64,000 bases of DNA from Actinobacteria bacterium UBA2272 (GCA_002347725.1 DDXA01000004.1:124001-188000); one strand, 5' to 3'; shown: positions 27,278 to 36,872, counted from the first letter of the stretch. Notes: generated from the letters alone by a model not told the origin. Program-made: numbers and translations.

Positions 27278-28617
27278 CAGGCGCTCCTCGATTCGTGACG
27301 CTCGAACGCGCGCGCTACCACGTGATCGATGAGACCGGCCAGATCTCCTTCGTCGGTGACGATCGGCTCGTTGTCACACAGCACCGTCGGCACACCGGCC
27401 TCCTCGCCCGCCGCCGCCACGACATCGACAGCGGCGGCCTTGAGCTCGGTCAGCAACAGGTCGTAGTCACCCGCATGGGCACGCATGTCGGCCCGCAGGA
27501 GCGTGCGGTCGGAGAGGTGAGGACTCGCGCCGACGACCTCGCACCCGTACTCCCGCTCGAGATGCGCGGTGAGCATGGGTAGCACGGCGACCGGCGCTGT
27601 GGTGGCGAAGAAGACCCGCCTGCCGGCCACGTCCCCGATCGGGCGCGGGCGGAAGGTCGTGAGCACGATCGGCACGTCCTCGCGTAGCTCACGGATCGCC
27701 GAGACGAGGTCCGCGAGCTCATCGGCACTCGCCGTGGGCTCCTCGGCTCCGGCCACGATGACCGCGTCGGCCAGACCGAGCCGGTACGGACCGAAGTAGT
27801 CGCGCACGTACGGCACGCCCTGCCCCGCGCCGATGATGAGCACCGTCGCATCGGCAGTGACCGGCGGGATCGCGGCGCCGGAGCCTTCAAGCACGAGGAT
27901 CTCCTTGCCGAGCGAGTCGGCCAGACGGGCCCCCGCCGGCACGTTCGAGAAGTACGTCTCGCCCGCCAGGCCACCGCCGCATCGGCGGCAACCGACCGTG
28001 GTGACGCGGCTCATCACCGCGTCCTCGTAGTTGTCGGACGCCGCATGCACACCCGTGCGGGCAAGCGCGAGGAGGTCCTCGGTGGTGAGCGCGACCTCGT
28101 CGCCACGGATGAGCTCCGGCTCGGCCGGTCCGCCCCTGCCCATGGCGAGCACCACGATGTCCCGGCCCGAATCCTTGAGATAGCGCGCGACATGCGCGGA
28201 GACGCTCGTCTTCCCCACCCGCTTGCCGGTCCCGATGATCGCAAGGGTGGGCGTACGCGTGGTCTCGAGCGCAGCGGGCGGGGTGAACGCGAAGTCCGCT
28301 CCGCGGTACGCAACGCCGAGGCCGAGGACGACGCTTGCAAGCGCGAACCGGTCGGCCGAGGTCACGACCGGCTCGTCCGAAAGATCGATGGCGATCTCGG
28401 GGCCGAACCGCTCGATCGCGTCACGCACGGCGGCGATGCGGTCCGGACCGGTCACGACCGGGACGCCGTAGGCCTCCGGGCTCGCCTGCGCGTCCACTTT
28501 CTCCGTCCCGCCGATGAACACCGCGGCGGCTACGTCGAACTCGGAGGCAAGCGCGTCGAGCGCGAAGCGCACCACCGGCGGGTAGTGTTCGCCGTCGATG
28601 AGCGCTATCGCGCGCAT
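27277..28617 (-). CDS. Cyclic 2,3-diphosphoglycerate synthetase
   Basis: 446 residues, close to the roughly 460 of the methanogen enzyme. Uses ATP to cyclise 2,3-diphosphoglycerate into the trianhydride cDPG, a thermoprotectant and phosphate store. The start MRAIALIDGEHYPPVV is typical, the P-loop GTGKRVGKTS is at 129-138, and a CRRC pair sits at 210-213. The start ATG overlaps the metallophosphoesterase stop by one base (TGATG) and its stop overlaps the 2PGK start the same way, so all three are translationally coupled. Assignment is from family recognition and neighbour logic. Confidence 0.82.
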   Translation of the reverse strand: MRAIALIDGEHYPPVVRFALDALASEFDVAAAVFIGGTEKVDAQASPEAYGVPVVTGPDRIAAVRDAIERFGPEIAIDLSDEPVVTSADRFALASVVLGLGVAYRGADFAFTPPAALETTRTPTLAIIGTGKRVGKTSVSAHVARYLKDSGRDIVVLAMGRGGPAEPELIRGDEVALTTEDLLALARTGVHAASDNYEDAVMSRVTTVGCRRCGGGLAGETYFSNVPAGARLADSLGKEILVLEGSGAAIPPVTADATVLIIGAGQGVPYVRDYFGPYRLGLADAVIVAGAEEPTASADELADLVSAIRELREDVPIVLTTFRPRPIGDVAGRRVFFATTAPVAVLPMLTAHLEREYGCEVVGASPHLSDRTLLRADMRAHAGDYDLLLTELKAAAVDVVAAAGEEAGVPTVLCDNEPIVTDEGDLAGLIDHVVARAFERHESRSA

Positions 28618-29420
28618 CAGGCTCTGACCCCGGACGGCGTCTGCCCGGGATGCGGCTTCCACACGCACTCGCGCCGCAGCTCGCGCTCGAAGTCCGCCAC
28701 GACCTCGGGCTCGTCGAACGGGTGCTTGAGGATCACGCGGATGCGGTCGTGGTGAAGCTCGATGATGTTGTAGCTCGGTCGCGTCATGCCCCGCAGGCGG
28801 TGGGTGCATGCGGTGCCCGCGTTGACGATGACCATCTCCTCGAGACGCCAGACGTGCGGCACGTGCTTGTGGCCGCAGAGCACCAGATTGCAGCCGCTGC
28901 TGTTGAGTACCCGCAGCAAGTCGCCGGCATCGTAGACGATGTTGCGTTCACGACCGGTCCCGGGAACCGGCAACAGGTGGTGATGGAGTGCCACCACCTT
29001 GAACTCGTCGGGATCCGAGAAGCGCTCCTCGACCCAGCGATACCGCTGGCGGCCGATCCGACCGTTATCCAGATCGGGCTCTGACGAGTCCAGCCCGAGG
29101 ACCCGGACGCCATTGAAGATCAGCTCGGTGGACCGGGAACCGAAGAGCTCTTCGAAGTGCAGGTCCCCGACGTTGCGCGCGTCGTGGTTGCCCGGCAGCA
29201 CCATCACGCGCTCGGCCTGCATGCGCGAGATGAGGCGCTGCGCGACCTTGAACTCCTGCCTGAATCCCATGTCCGTGAGGTCGCCCGTGACGACCAGGAT
29301 ATCGGGGCCGAGTTCGTTGATCTCGTCGATCACACGCGTGGCCAGACTCGGGATGTGGTACTGCGAACCACAGTGCAGGTCCGATATCTGCGCGATGATG
29401 ACCGGTCGGTCGTCACTCAT
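28617..29420 (-). CDS. Calcineurin-like metallophosphoesterase, candidate cDPG/2,3-DPG phosphodiesterase
   Basis: 267 residues, soluble, no signal peptide. The full dinuclear metal site is present: SDLH (D14, H16), GDLTD (46-50), GNHD (77-80), HHH (146-148), GHKH (183-186). The family hydrolyses many phosphomonoesters and diesters; cyclic nucleotide phosphodiesterases of the CpdA type share this layout. First gene of the cDPG cluster and coupled to cDPG synthetase, which makes hydrolysis of cDPG or 2,3-DPG an attractive inference. The 87-nt gap upstream shows no clear promoter, only a weak 5-bp hairpin. Confidence 0.85.
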   Translation of the reverse strand: MSDDRPVIIAQISDLHCGSQYHIPSLATRVIDEINELGPDILVVTGDLTDMGFRQEFKVAQRLISRMQAERVMVLPGNHDARNVGDLHFEELFGSRSTELIFNGVRVLGLDSSEPDLDNGRIGRQRYRWVEERFSDPDEFKVVALHHHLLPVPGTGRERNIVYDAGDLLRVLNSSGCNLVLCGHKHVPHVWRLEEMVIVNAGTACTHRLRGMTRPSYNIIELHHDRIRVILKHPFDEPEVVADFERELRRECVWKPHPGQTPSGVRA

Positions 29421-29507
29421 GATGGCTCCATCGTCGAACGCTTCGGGCGCATCGCGCCGGCAAGCGTGAGGGGATGTCCTATTCTTTCCCCAGATAGGGA
29501 ACCGCCG

Positions 29508-30896
29508 TCAAGACCTCGTCACCGCAGGTGCCGACGGAGCGCCGCCTGCAGCACAACGGGCCGACGCCGCAAGGAGACCGGCGAACAGCCACGCGAGCTC
29601 GAAGTACAGGAAGTACTGGAAGAACGAACCGACACCGAGCACGAGTACGCCCACCGTCGCCGCTGCGCCGGCGGCCGATCCTCCCCTGCGCGCCCGGACC
29701 ATCGCGCGCACACCGGTGATCGCAAGCGCCACGAGTGCGACGGCGCCGGCGATGCCCGTCTCGGCGACGAGAGCGAGGGCGACCTGGTGCGGGTGCGTGA
29801 TCGACGGGTCGGCACCCGGCAACACATAGTCCGGGTACGCGACCTCGAATGCCTTGAGCCCCGTCCCGAAGACAGGACGCTCTGCGATCATCGTGAGCGT
29901 GGAGCGGACCATGAGGATGCGGGTGGCGTTGGACGACCCGGCCCCGGTCTCGAAGATCGAGAGCGCGCGCCCCGTCACGAGCGACGGACCGAGAAGCACC
30001 GTGCCCGCCAGCACGGCTGCGATCGCCACGACGAGCGTGGCCACTCTGACGCGGCGGGTGCCGATGACGAGCAGTGCCGCGATCCCCACTGCTGCCTCAA
30101 GCCATGCGGAGCGCGAGTACGTGAGCGCCACGATGCCGAACATCCCGGCCGCAGCGGCGGTCCACAGCGGCCAGCGTCGCGCGTTTCCCGCCGACGCAAG
30201 CGCAGCGAGGGCTGCCAGAACCAGATGTGCGCCGAGGAAGTTGGGGTCCATGTAGAAGCCGGCCGGGCGGATCTGACCACCGGGTACCGGCTGATGGATC
30301 GAGCCGATACCGAGTTCGGGAAACGCCCACTGGGCGAGCGCGACGAGGGCGAGCGGCAGGGCCGCCAGCACGAACGCGACGACCGCCACGCGCAACGACC
30401 GGCGGTCGGACAGCGCGCGGGAGACCACCAGCGCGGCCGCCCACAGCATCACGAGCCTGGCTGTTGCCAGCGCAGTCTGCCCGGCGTCAAGCGACGCGGG
30501 AAGCGACCACAACCCGGCCAGCGGCAGCAGTCCGAGCGCCCACTCGGCACCGGTGAGTCGCACCTTGGGGAGCGCGCGCGTGCGGACGGCTCGCGTCGCC
30601 GCAGCTCCGATCGTCCCGGCGAGCACGACGTGAAACAGGCCGACGTACGCACCCGGAACCACGAGCACGCCGTCCTTGACGGCGATGGTCACGAACAGCG
30701 CCGCGGCAGCAGCTGCGAAGCCGTCGCGGTGCGCGAGCACGGCGACGACGACGAACGCCGAGGCCACGATGAAGCGAGGCCACTCCCACACGCCGCCGAG
30801 CGGCACGAGCGCCACGACGAGTGCCGCCCCGGCGAACACGAGCGCGCGACGGCCCGGCGCGGCCGCTGCGGCACCACTCGGCGCGACCTCGCTCAC
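29508..30896 (-). CDS. O-antigen ligase/polymerase-like (Wzy_C) membrane protein
   Basis: 462 residues with about 11-12 membrane helices of Ala/Leu/Val. The Wzy_C signature region is seen: GFYMDPNFLGAHLVLA, TYSRSAWLEAAVG and the large extracytoplasmic loop with RPVFGTGLKAFEVAYPDY and HPHQVALALVAETG (conserved His). Such proteins polymerise or ligate lipid-linked glycans outside the membrane. The GTG start overlaps the thrB stop (GTGA). It stands apart from the other glycan genes at 1-6 kb, so its substrate is open. Confidence 0.75.
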   Translation of the reverse strand: MSEVAPSGAAAAAPGRRALVFAGAALVVALVPLGGVWEWPRFIVASAFVVVAVLAHRDGFAAAAAALFVTIAVKDGVLVVPGAYVGLFHVVLAGTIGAAATRAVRTRALPKVRLTGAEWALGLLPLAGLWSLPASLDAGQTALATARLVMLWAAALVVSRALSDRRSLRVAVVAFVLAALPLALVALAQWAFPELGIGSIHQPVPGGQIRPAGFYMDPNFLGAHLVLAALAALASAGNARRWPLWTAAAAGMFGIVALTYSRSAWLEAAVGIAALLVIGTRRVRVATLVVAIAAVLAGTVLLGPSLVTGRALSIFETGAGSSNATRILMVRSTLTMIAERPVFGTGLKAFEVAYPDYVLPGADPSITHPHQVALALVAETGIAGAVALVALAITGVRAMVRARRGGSAAGAAATVGVLVLGVGSFFQYFLYFELAWLFAGLLAASARCAAGGAPSAPAVTRS

Positions 30897-31801
30897 AGCA
30901 GGACCGCTCCCCCGCGGTCGATCGAGAGCGCGATGACCCGGGTGCGACCGATACCGGCCAGCATGGGGCGCAGGTCGTCCGAGTACTCCCTCGCGCGCTC
31001 GAGCGCCCGCGCGTCGTCGTCCGCCTGAACGAGCGCCACTATCGTCGGGCCCGCCCCGGACAGGACCGCGGGCCCGACGCCCGCAGCCGCGAACAGCGAC
31101 CGAACGGCATCGAGGTCCGGGACGAGCCGGCTACGGTACCGCTCGTGGATCGCGTCGCAAAGTCCCGCCTGCGTGAGATTCGGCTCTCCAAGCGCAAGGC
31201 CGAGCGCGACGAGCGCCGCACGACCCGCATTGGCCGAGGCGTCGCTGTGTGGGACCGTCGCCGGTAGCGCCTCTCGTGACTCGGAGGTGGGCAACTCGTC
31301 CTCGCCCAGCACGAGCACGGCCGCCACGCCTCCCGCGGGATCGACCCGTGCGCACTGCGGCGCCACGGACCCGTCCAGGGTGACCGTGAAGCCGCCGTAG
31401 AGCGCGGCCGCCACGTTGTCGGCGTGACCCTCGATCTCGGCTGCGATCTCGAGGATCCGCTCCTCGCCGAGATGCGCACCGGTCAGGGCGTCACCCAACA
31501 CGAGCCCCCCGACGATGGCCGCTGACGACGAGCCGAGGCCGCGCCCGACGGGGATGCCGTTGTGACAGGTGATATCCGCAGCTAACTCGCGCCGCCCGAT
31601 CTCGGCGAACACACGCGCCATCGCGCGCGCGACCTGGTTGCCGGCGCCGGCCTCGAGTCGCCCCGCGCCCTCGCCGCCGACCTCTACCGCCCATCGGTCC
31701 GCAAGTTCGGCCTCGAACTCGTTATGCAGCGCGAGCGCGAGACCGAACGAGTCGTAACCGGGGCCGAGGTTGGCCGAAGAGGCCGGTACACGGACACGCA
31801 C
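30893..31801 (-). CDS. thrB: Homoserine kinase
   Basis: 302 residues. GHMP kinase phosphorylating homoserine in threonine synthesis. N-terminus RVRVPASSANLGPGYDSFG and the ATP loop PVGRGLGSSSAAIVGG are diagnostic. Start is GTG 31801, 3 nt after the hom stop. Threonine synthase thrC is not in this window. Confidence 0.94.
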   Translation of the reverse strand: MRVRVPASSANLGPGYDSFGLALALHNEFEAELADRWAVEVGGEGAGRLEAGAGNQVARAMARVFAEIGRRELAADITCHNGIPVGRGLGSSSAAIVGGLVLGDALTGAHLGEERILEIAAEIEGHADNVAAALYGGFTVTLDGSVAPQCARVDPAGGVAAVLVLGEDELPTSESREALPATVPHSDASANAGRAALVALGLALGEPNLTQAGLCDAIHERYRSRLVPDLDAVRSLFAAAGVGPAVLSGAGPTIVALVQADDDARALERAREYSDDLRPMLAGIGRTRVIALSIDRGGAVLL

Positions 31802-31804
31802 CGT

Positions 31805-33094
31805 CTACAACTCCTCCACGCGCAGGACCGAGCCGATCGCGACGACCACATCGAGCGCCTCGATCAGATTGAGCGCCGAGCGCACGTCGCGCTCCGCGGC
31901 CCGGTGGGTGATCCACACGATCTCAGCGCCGCCACCCTCGTCGGCGCGCTTCTGGATGACCGAGGCGACCGAGACTCCGGCGTCTCCGAAGATCCCGGCG
32001 ATCGCGGCCAGCACGCCCGGTTCGTCGCGGACATGCAGCCGGACGTAGTACGAGGTCTCGAGGTCGGCCAGGTCGCGAACGGGCAGGCTCTCGGCGCACG
32101 TGCAGCCGACGAGTCCGGCGCATCCGCGCTGGATGTGCCGCGCCGCCTCGATCAAGTCACCCACGACAGCCGACGCGGCCGGCAGTGAACCGGCTCCCTC
32201 GCCGAAGAACATCGTCTCGCCGACGGAGTCGCCGATCACGTAGATGGCGTTGTAGACGCCGCTCACCTTCGCAAGCGGATGGTCGGCGCGAATCATCGTC
32301 GGGTGCACGCGGAGGTCGAGCCCCGACCCGGTCCGCTTCCCGATCGCGACCAGCTTGATCTCGTAGCCGGTCTCCCGCGCGTACGCGATGTCGCCCGGCG
32401 TGATCGAGCGGATACCCTCGGCAGGCACATCGGCGAAGACGACCCGCGAGTTGAAGGCGATCGATGCCAGGATCGCGATCTTGGCCGCTGCATCGAGCCC
32501 GTCGACATCGGCGGTGGGGTCGGCCTCGGCGAAGCCGAGTTCCTGCGCCTCGGCCAGTGCCGTTGCGTAGTCGAGCCCGTCTTCGGCCATGCGGGTGAGC
32601 ATGTAGTTGGTCGTGCCGTTGACGATGCCGTAGACCGCCTGGATCTCGTTGCTTGCGAGGCTGCGCTTGAGCGGACCGATGATCGGGATGCCGCCGCCGA
32701 CGGCGGCCTCGAACCAGATGTCCACGCTGTTGGCCGCGGCGGCGTCCATGACCTCGCGCCCGTGAGTCGCCATGAGCGCCTTGTTGGCGGTCACCACCGT
32801 CTTGCCGGCGGCGAGCGCGTCGAGCACGATGTCGCGCGCGACACCCGTGCCGCCGATGAGTTCGATCACGACGTCGATCGACGGGTCGCCGATGATGTCG
32901 GCGGCGTCGGTCGTGAACCGCTCCGGCTCGATACCGAGCGCCGCGGCGCGCGCCGGATCGCGGTCGGCACACTTCACGAGCGCGATGTCCACGCCTGCGC
33001 GCGTGAGGAAGTGCTGCCGGTGACGCCCGATGATGTCGACGACACCGCTTCCGACGGTGCCGAGGCCGACCAGACCGACGTTGATGGTCCTCAT
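31805..33094 (-). CDS. hom: Homoserine dehydrogenase
   Basis: 429 residues. Reduces aspartate semialdehyde to homoserine. NAD(P) Rossmann GLVGLGTVGSGVVDI at the N-terminus, catalytic segment with conserved Lys (VTANKALMATHG) and GGGIPIIGPLKRSL. A C-terminal ACT domain (about 350-429, YYVRLHVRDEPGVLAAIAG) predicts threonine feedback. ATG 33094 follows AAAGG; an upstream ATG at 33286 lies in the next gene. Followed by thrB after 3 nt. Confidence 0.96.
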   Translation of the reverse strand: MRTINVGLVGLGTVGSGVVDIIGRHRQHFLTRAGVDIALVKCADRDPARAAALGIEPERFTTDAADIIGDPSIDVVIELIGGTGVARDIVLDALAAGKTVVTANKALMATHGREVMDAAAANSVDIWFEAAVGGGIPIIGPLKRSLASNEIQAVYGIVNGTTNYMLTRMAEDGLDYATALAEAQELGFAEADPTADVDGLDAAAKIAILASIAFNSRVVFADVPAEGIRSITPGDIAYARETGYEIKLVAIGKRTGSGLDLRVHPTMIRADHPLAKVSGVYNAIYVIGDSVGETMFFGEGAGSLPAASAVVGDLIEAARHIQRGCAGLVGCTCAESLPVRDLADLETSYYVRLHVRDEPGVLAAIAGIFGDAGVSVASVIQKRADEGGGAEIVWITHRAAERDVRSALNLIEALDVVVAIGSVLRVEEL

Positions 33095-33152
33095 GAGCAG
33101 CGCCTTTCGAGCGGATACGGTGCGGAGACGCGAGCGGGGCCCGCGTGGGGAG

Positions 33153-33158
33153 AGTATA
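33153..33158 (-). promoter_or_regulatory. Candidate -10 box for hom-thrB
   Basis: TATACT on the minus strand, about 60 nt before the hom ATG. No good -35 is visible, and a GC-rich palindrome lies in the leader. No leader peptide rich in Thr/Ile codons was found, so classical attenuation is not indicated. Confidence 0.35.
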
Positions 33159-33188
33159 GCGCAGGGGTCGATCGTGACGCCCACACGC

Positions 33189-33608
33189 TTAGGACTCCGT
33201 CTCCTCGCACTCTGGCCTGCGCGTGGGGATCCGGAAGCCGATGTGATAGTGCACGCCGATCGCCACAACCAGGAGCAGGACCGCATACCCGATCGTCCAC
33301 GGCTGCACGCCGCGGTGCGCCATCACGATCATCCACGACGCCTGGGAGGTGACCCACATGAGGCCGAGGGAGATCCACTTCGCGCGCAGCGGGATGCCCT
33401 TGCCCGACATGTAGTCGCGCACGTAGCAGCCGAGGTGCCGGTGCTCGATGAGCCAGGTGTACAGGCGCTCCGAACTGCGTACGAAGCACGCCGCGGCAAG
33501 CAGGAGGAACGGGGTCGTCGGCCACATCGGCACGAAGATGCCGATGATGCCGAGAGCGAGCGCGATCAGGCCGATCGCGAGACAGATGTACTTCAGCGCG
33601 TGCTTCAT
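33189..33608 (-). CDS. DUF454 (YbaN-like) inner membrane protein
   Basis: 139 residues. MKHALKYICLAIGLIALALG begins with a membrane helix; the family signature GIFVPMWPTTPFLLLAAACF follows, then a soluble loop (SERLYTWLIEHRHLGCYVRDY) and two further helices near 80-120. DUF454 proteins have no established function. It follows lysA by 42 nt and may share its transcript. Confidence 0.88.
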   Translation of the reverse strand: MKHALKYICLAIGLIALALGIIGIFVPMWPTTPFLLLAAACFVRSSERLYTWLIEHRHLGCYVRDYMSGKGIPLRAKWISLGLMWVTSQASWMIVMAHRGVQPWTIGYAVLLLVVAIGVHYHIGFRIPTRRPECEETES

Positions 33609-33632
33609 CGGCCTCGTTCCAGCGAGCCGTGT

Positions 33633-33651
33633 GCCGGACGAACGGTCCGGC
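33633..33651 (-). terminator. Hairpin at the lysA stop
   Basis: GCCGGAC and GTCCGGC form a 7-bp stem with a 5-nt loop starting at the lysA stop codon. No U-tract. Possible partial terminator before the DUF454 gene. Confidence 0.4.
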
Positions 33652-35012
33652 TACCCGAGGTCGGCCCGCATCAGGTCGTCGTACGTCTCGCGGCGGACCG
33701 CCCAGCGCCACTGTCCGTCGCGCACGAACACCACGCCGGGACGCACCTGCTTGTTGTAGTTGCTGCTCATCGACTGGCAGTAGCCGCCTGTTGCGGCCAC
33801 GCAGATGACGTCACCGGGCTCGGGACACTGCAGCGGCGCGTCGCGCACGACGATGTCCCCGCTCTCGCAGTGCTTGCCCGCGATCGTGCCCACCATCTCC
33901 CGGGGCTGGTCGGCCTTGTTGGCGATGACCGCCTCGTAGTGCGCATCGTAAAGCGACGTGCGGATGTTGTCGGACATGCCGCCATCGACGGCCACGTACG
34001 TGCGGATGCCGGGGATCTCCTTGACCGAGCCGACGGTGTACAGCGTCACGCCGGCGCGCGCTACGATCGAGCGTCCCGGCTCGACCGCCATGCGCGGTAC
34101 CGCCACGCCGAACCGTTCGCACTCCTCCTTGATGCCGTCCACCACGACCTTGCCGAAGTCCTTGACGGTGGACGGCTCATCGGGCGCTCCGTAGGCCACG
34201 CCGAGGCCGCCGCCGACATCGAGCATGCGGACCGGGTGTCCGGTCTCGGCCTCGATGTCGCGCATGAACGTCACCATCACTTCGATGGCCTTCGCGTAGC
34301 TGTGCAGCGCGAAGATCTGGCTGCCGATGTGCATGTGCAGCCCGTCGAACTCGAGGCCCGGCAGTGCCACCGCGCGCTTGACGGCCTCCATCGCAAGACC
34401 CTGGTTGAGCCCGAAGCCGAACTTGGAATCCTCGGCGCCGGTCATGATGAAGTCATGCGTGTCGGCCTCCACCCCCGGCGTGACGCGCACGAGCACCTTC
34501 TGCGTGACCCCGCGAGCGGCAGCGAGCGCGGAGAGGCGCTCCATCTCCTCGAAGTTGTCGACGACCACGCGCCCGATGCCCGCATCGAGGCACTCGGCGA
34601 GTTCGGCGGGCGTCTTGTTGTTGCCGTGCATCTGCACGCGGTCCATCGGGAAGCCGGCGCGCACCGCGTAGGCGAGCTCGCCGCCGGAGGCGCACAGCAG
34701 GCAGCAGTCCTCCTCCTGGACGAGCTTCACCATCGCGAGGGAGAGGAACGCCTTTCCGGCGTAGACGACGTCGACATCAGGCCAGTGGTAGCGCGTCCAC
34801 GTCACGTACTCGGAGAGCTGATGGCGGATGGTGTCCTCGTCCATGACGTAGAGCGCGGTCCCCGCCTCGCGGGCGAGCGCGACCGTATCGACGCCACCGA
34901 TCCACAGGTGACCGTCTTTGACCTCGGCGGTCATCGGCAGGATGGGAAGGAGATCGGTCGCGGTCAGCTGGTCCGGTGTCGCCGGCGGGCGCGGGGTCTG
35001 CGGCTTTGCCAT
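33651..35012 (-). CDS. lysA: Diaminopimelate decarboxylase
   Basis: 453 residues. PLP enzyme making lysine from meso-DAP. The PLP Lys is K87 (VVYAGKAFLS). The phosphate-binding and substrate segments MLDVGGGLGVAYG, AVEPGRSIVARAG and the dimer-interface Cys/Glu ... CESGD are in place. It follows argS by 80 nt; that gap holds only a TATCCT sequence that might be a weak -10. Confidence 0.96.
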   Translation of the reverse strand: MAKPQTPRPPATPDQLTATDLLPILPMTAEVKDGHLWIGGVDTVALAREAGTALYVMDEDTIRHQLSEYVTWTRYHWPDVDVVYAGKAFLSLAMVKLVQEEDCCLLCASGGELAYAVRAGFPMDRVQMHGNNKTPAELAECLDAGIGRVVVDNFEEMERLSALAAARGVTQKVLVRVTPGVEADTHDFIMTGAEDSKFGFGLNQGLAMEAVKRAVALPGLEFDGLHMHIGSQIFALHSYAKAIEVMVTFMRDIEAETGHPVRMLDVGGGLGVAYGAPDEPSTVKDFGKVVVDGIKEECERFGVAVPRMAVEPGRSIVARAGVTLYTVGSVKEIPGIRTYVAVDGGMSDNIRTSLYDAHYEAVIANKADQPREMVGTIAGKHCESGDIVVRDAPLQCPEPGDVICVAATGGYCQSMSSNYNKQVRPGVVFVRDGQWRWAVRRETYDDLMRADLG

Positions 35013-35092
35013 GGCGCGTACGTCCTCCCCGGGAAGCGTCTAGGTACGGGAGAGGATACACGAGTGTGGGCGCCAGGGCGAAGCCGCGCGAC

Positions 35093-36808
35093 CTACATCC
35101 GCTGCGGCGCGCTCACGCCAAGCAGGCCGAGCGAGCGTGCGAGCACGATGCGCGATGCGTCGGCGAGCGCAAGGCGCGCGGAGCGCAGCTGCGGGTCGTC
35201 CACGACCACCTGGCAGTGCGTGTAGAAGCCGTGGAACGCGGCCGCGAGGTCCTCGGCATACGTTGTGAGCTTGTGCGGCGCGCGCTGGCGGGCGGCAAGC
35301 GCCACGACCTCCGGGAACTCGGCAAGCTTGCGCAGCAGCGTAAGCTCGGCCTCGCCGGAAAGGGTCCCTGGCTCGGCGCCGAGGAGCGCGAGCGCGTCGG
35401 TATCAGCCTCGATACCCGCCGCCACCGCGGCGATGTCCACGCTCTCATCGGCGGTGTCCGCGCCCGATGCCCGGCGCAGGATCGAGCAGATGCGCGCATG
35501 CGCGTACTGCACGTAGTAGACGGGGTTGTCGCTCGAGCGCTGCTTGGCAAGACCGATGTCGAAGTCGAGCGGCTGGTCGGTGGAGCGGCGCAGGAAGAAG
35601 TAGCGCGCGGCGTCTGCGCCCACTTCCTCGAGCAGGTCCTCGAAGGTCACCATCTCGCCGGTGCGCTTGCTCATGCGCACGACCTCGCCGTTGCGGAAGA
35701 GGTTCACGAGCTGGCCGATGATCACCTCGAGCTTGCCGGGGTGGCCGAGCGCGGCCACCGCCGACTCCATGCGCTTCACGTAGCCGTGGTGGTCGGCGCC
35801 CCAGATGTCGATCACGAGGTCGAAGCCTCGATCGTACTTGTCGGCGTGGTACGCGACGTCGGCCGCGAAGTACGTATAGGAGCCGTCCGCCTTCTTGAGC
35901 ACGCGGTCCTTGTCGTCGCCGAAGTCGGTGGAGCGGAACCACACGGCTCCCTCGTGCTCGTAGACGTGACCCGCCGCGGCAAGCCGCTCGATCCCGCCCT
36001 CTATGGCGTCGGCTTCGTGCAGCGACCGCTCCGAGAACCAGACGTCGAAGTCCACGCCCATTCCGTGCAGGACGTGCTTGAGATGGGCGAGCACGGCCGC
36101 ATACGCCTGCTCCTTGAAGTGCGCCTCGCGATTGGCCGGCGTAGCATCCAGCCAGCAGGTGCCTTCCTCCCCGAAGATCTCCCGGGCGATCTCAGTGATG
36201 TATGCGCCCCGGTAGCCGTCCTCGGGGAAGTCGACATCACGTCCGCACAGCTCGAGATACCGCGCGGACACACTGGCCGCGAAGATGTCCATCTGCACGC
36301 CCGCGTCGTTGATGTAGAACTCCCGCTGCACGTCATCGCCTGCATGCTCGAGGATGCGCGCGATACTGTCGCCGAGCGCCGCCCAGCGCCCGTGCCCGAC
36401 GTGCATCGGGCCGACCGGGTTGGCCGAGACGAACTCGATCTGCACGCGGCTGCCGGTCCGTTCGCCCGCTCCGAACGCGTCGGAGAGCTCCCGCACGCGA
36501 GTGACCGCCTCGGCGAGTACACCGCGGGCCAGACGGATGTTGATGAACCCGGGACCCGCTATCTCGACAGCCTCGGCGGTATCGCCGAGACGCGTGCGAA
36601 TCTCCTCGGCCACGATCTCCGCAACCGCCCGTGGCGCCATTCCGGCGGCCTTCGCCGAGACGAGAGCGACATTGGTCGCCCAGTCGCCGTGGGACGGGTC
36701 ACGCGGGCGCTCCACCGAGACTCCCGGCACCTCGGCCAGCAGCAAACGCCCGTCGGCGATAACGACGGCGAGGGCTTCGGCGATCAGAGCGTTCAGGGTC
36801 TCACGCAC
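35093..36808 (-). CDS. argS: Arginyl-tRNA synthetase
   Basis: 571 residues, class I. Charges tRNA-Arg. The HIGH-like motif is HVGHGRW in NPVGPMHVGHGRWAALGDS; the KMSKS-like motif is MSKRTG. The N-terminal Arg-S add-on domain (1-90) and the C-terminal DALR anticodon-binding domain ending in LGVSAPQRM are complete. Start GTG 36808 with GAGGAG 8 nt upstream. Confidence 0.97.
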   Translation of the reverse strand: MRETLNALIAEALAVVIADGRLLLAEVPGVSVERPRDPSHGDWATNVALVSAKAAGMAPRAVAEIVAEEIRTRLGDTAEAVEIAGPGFINIRLARGVLAEAVTRVRELSDAFGAGERTGSRVQIEFVSANPVGPMHVGHGRWAALGDSIARILEHAGDDVQREFYINDAGVQMDIFAASVSARYLELCGRDVDFPEDGYRGAYITEIAREIFGEEGTCWLDATPANREAHFKEQAYAAVLAHLKHVLHGMGVDFDVWFSERSLHEADAIEGGIERLAAAGHVYEHEGAVWFRSTDFGDDKDRVLKKADGSYTYFAADVAYHADKYDRGFDLVIDIWGADHHGYVKRMESAVAALGHPGKLEVIIGQLVNLFRNGEVVRMSKRTGEMVTFEDLLEEVGADAARYFFLRRSTDQPLDFDIGLAKQRSSDNPVYYVQYAHARICSILRRASGADTADESVDIAAVAAGIEADTDALALLGAEPGTLSGEAELTLLRKLAEFPEVVALAARQRAPHKLTTYAEDLAAAFHGFYTHCQVVVDDPQLRSARLALADASRIVLARSLGLLGVSAPQRM

Positions 36809-36843
36809 GCGGCGACTCCTCGACAGGCGGGAACGGGCACTCT

Positions 36844-36872
36844 ACGATACCCCCGTGACTGTGAGGCGGCAA
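36844..36872 (-). promoter_or_regulatory. Candidate promoter of argS-lysA
   Basis: Minus strand: TTGCCG (36867-36872), 17-nt spacer, TATCGT (36844-36849), each box four of six to consensus, about 36 nt before the argS start. Confidence 0.4.

Noticed and set aside
29421..29507. TTGACG as a -35 box for the phosphoesterase gene
   Set aside because: It overlaps the stop of the Wzy-like gene and no -10 lies at 16-18 nt spacing.
29157..31028. Plus-strand frame of about 620 codons
   Set aside because: Antisense to the Wzy-like gene and the phosphoesterase; highly charged, low-complexity translation.
33095..33188. Threonine attenuator with leader peptide before hom
   Set aside because: No small open frame rich in Thr/Ile codons and no terminator/antiterminator pair was found.
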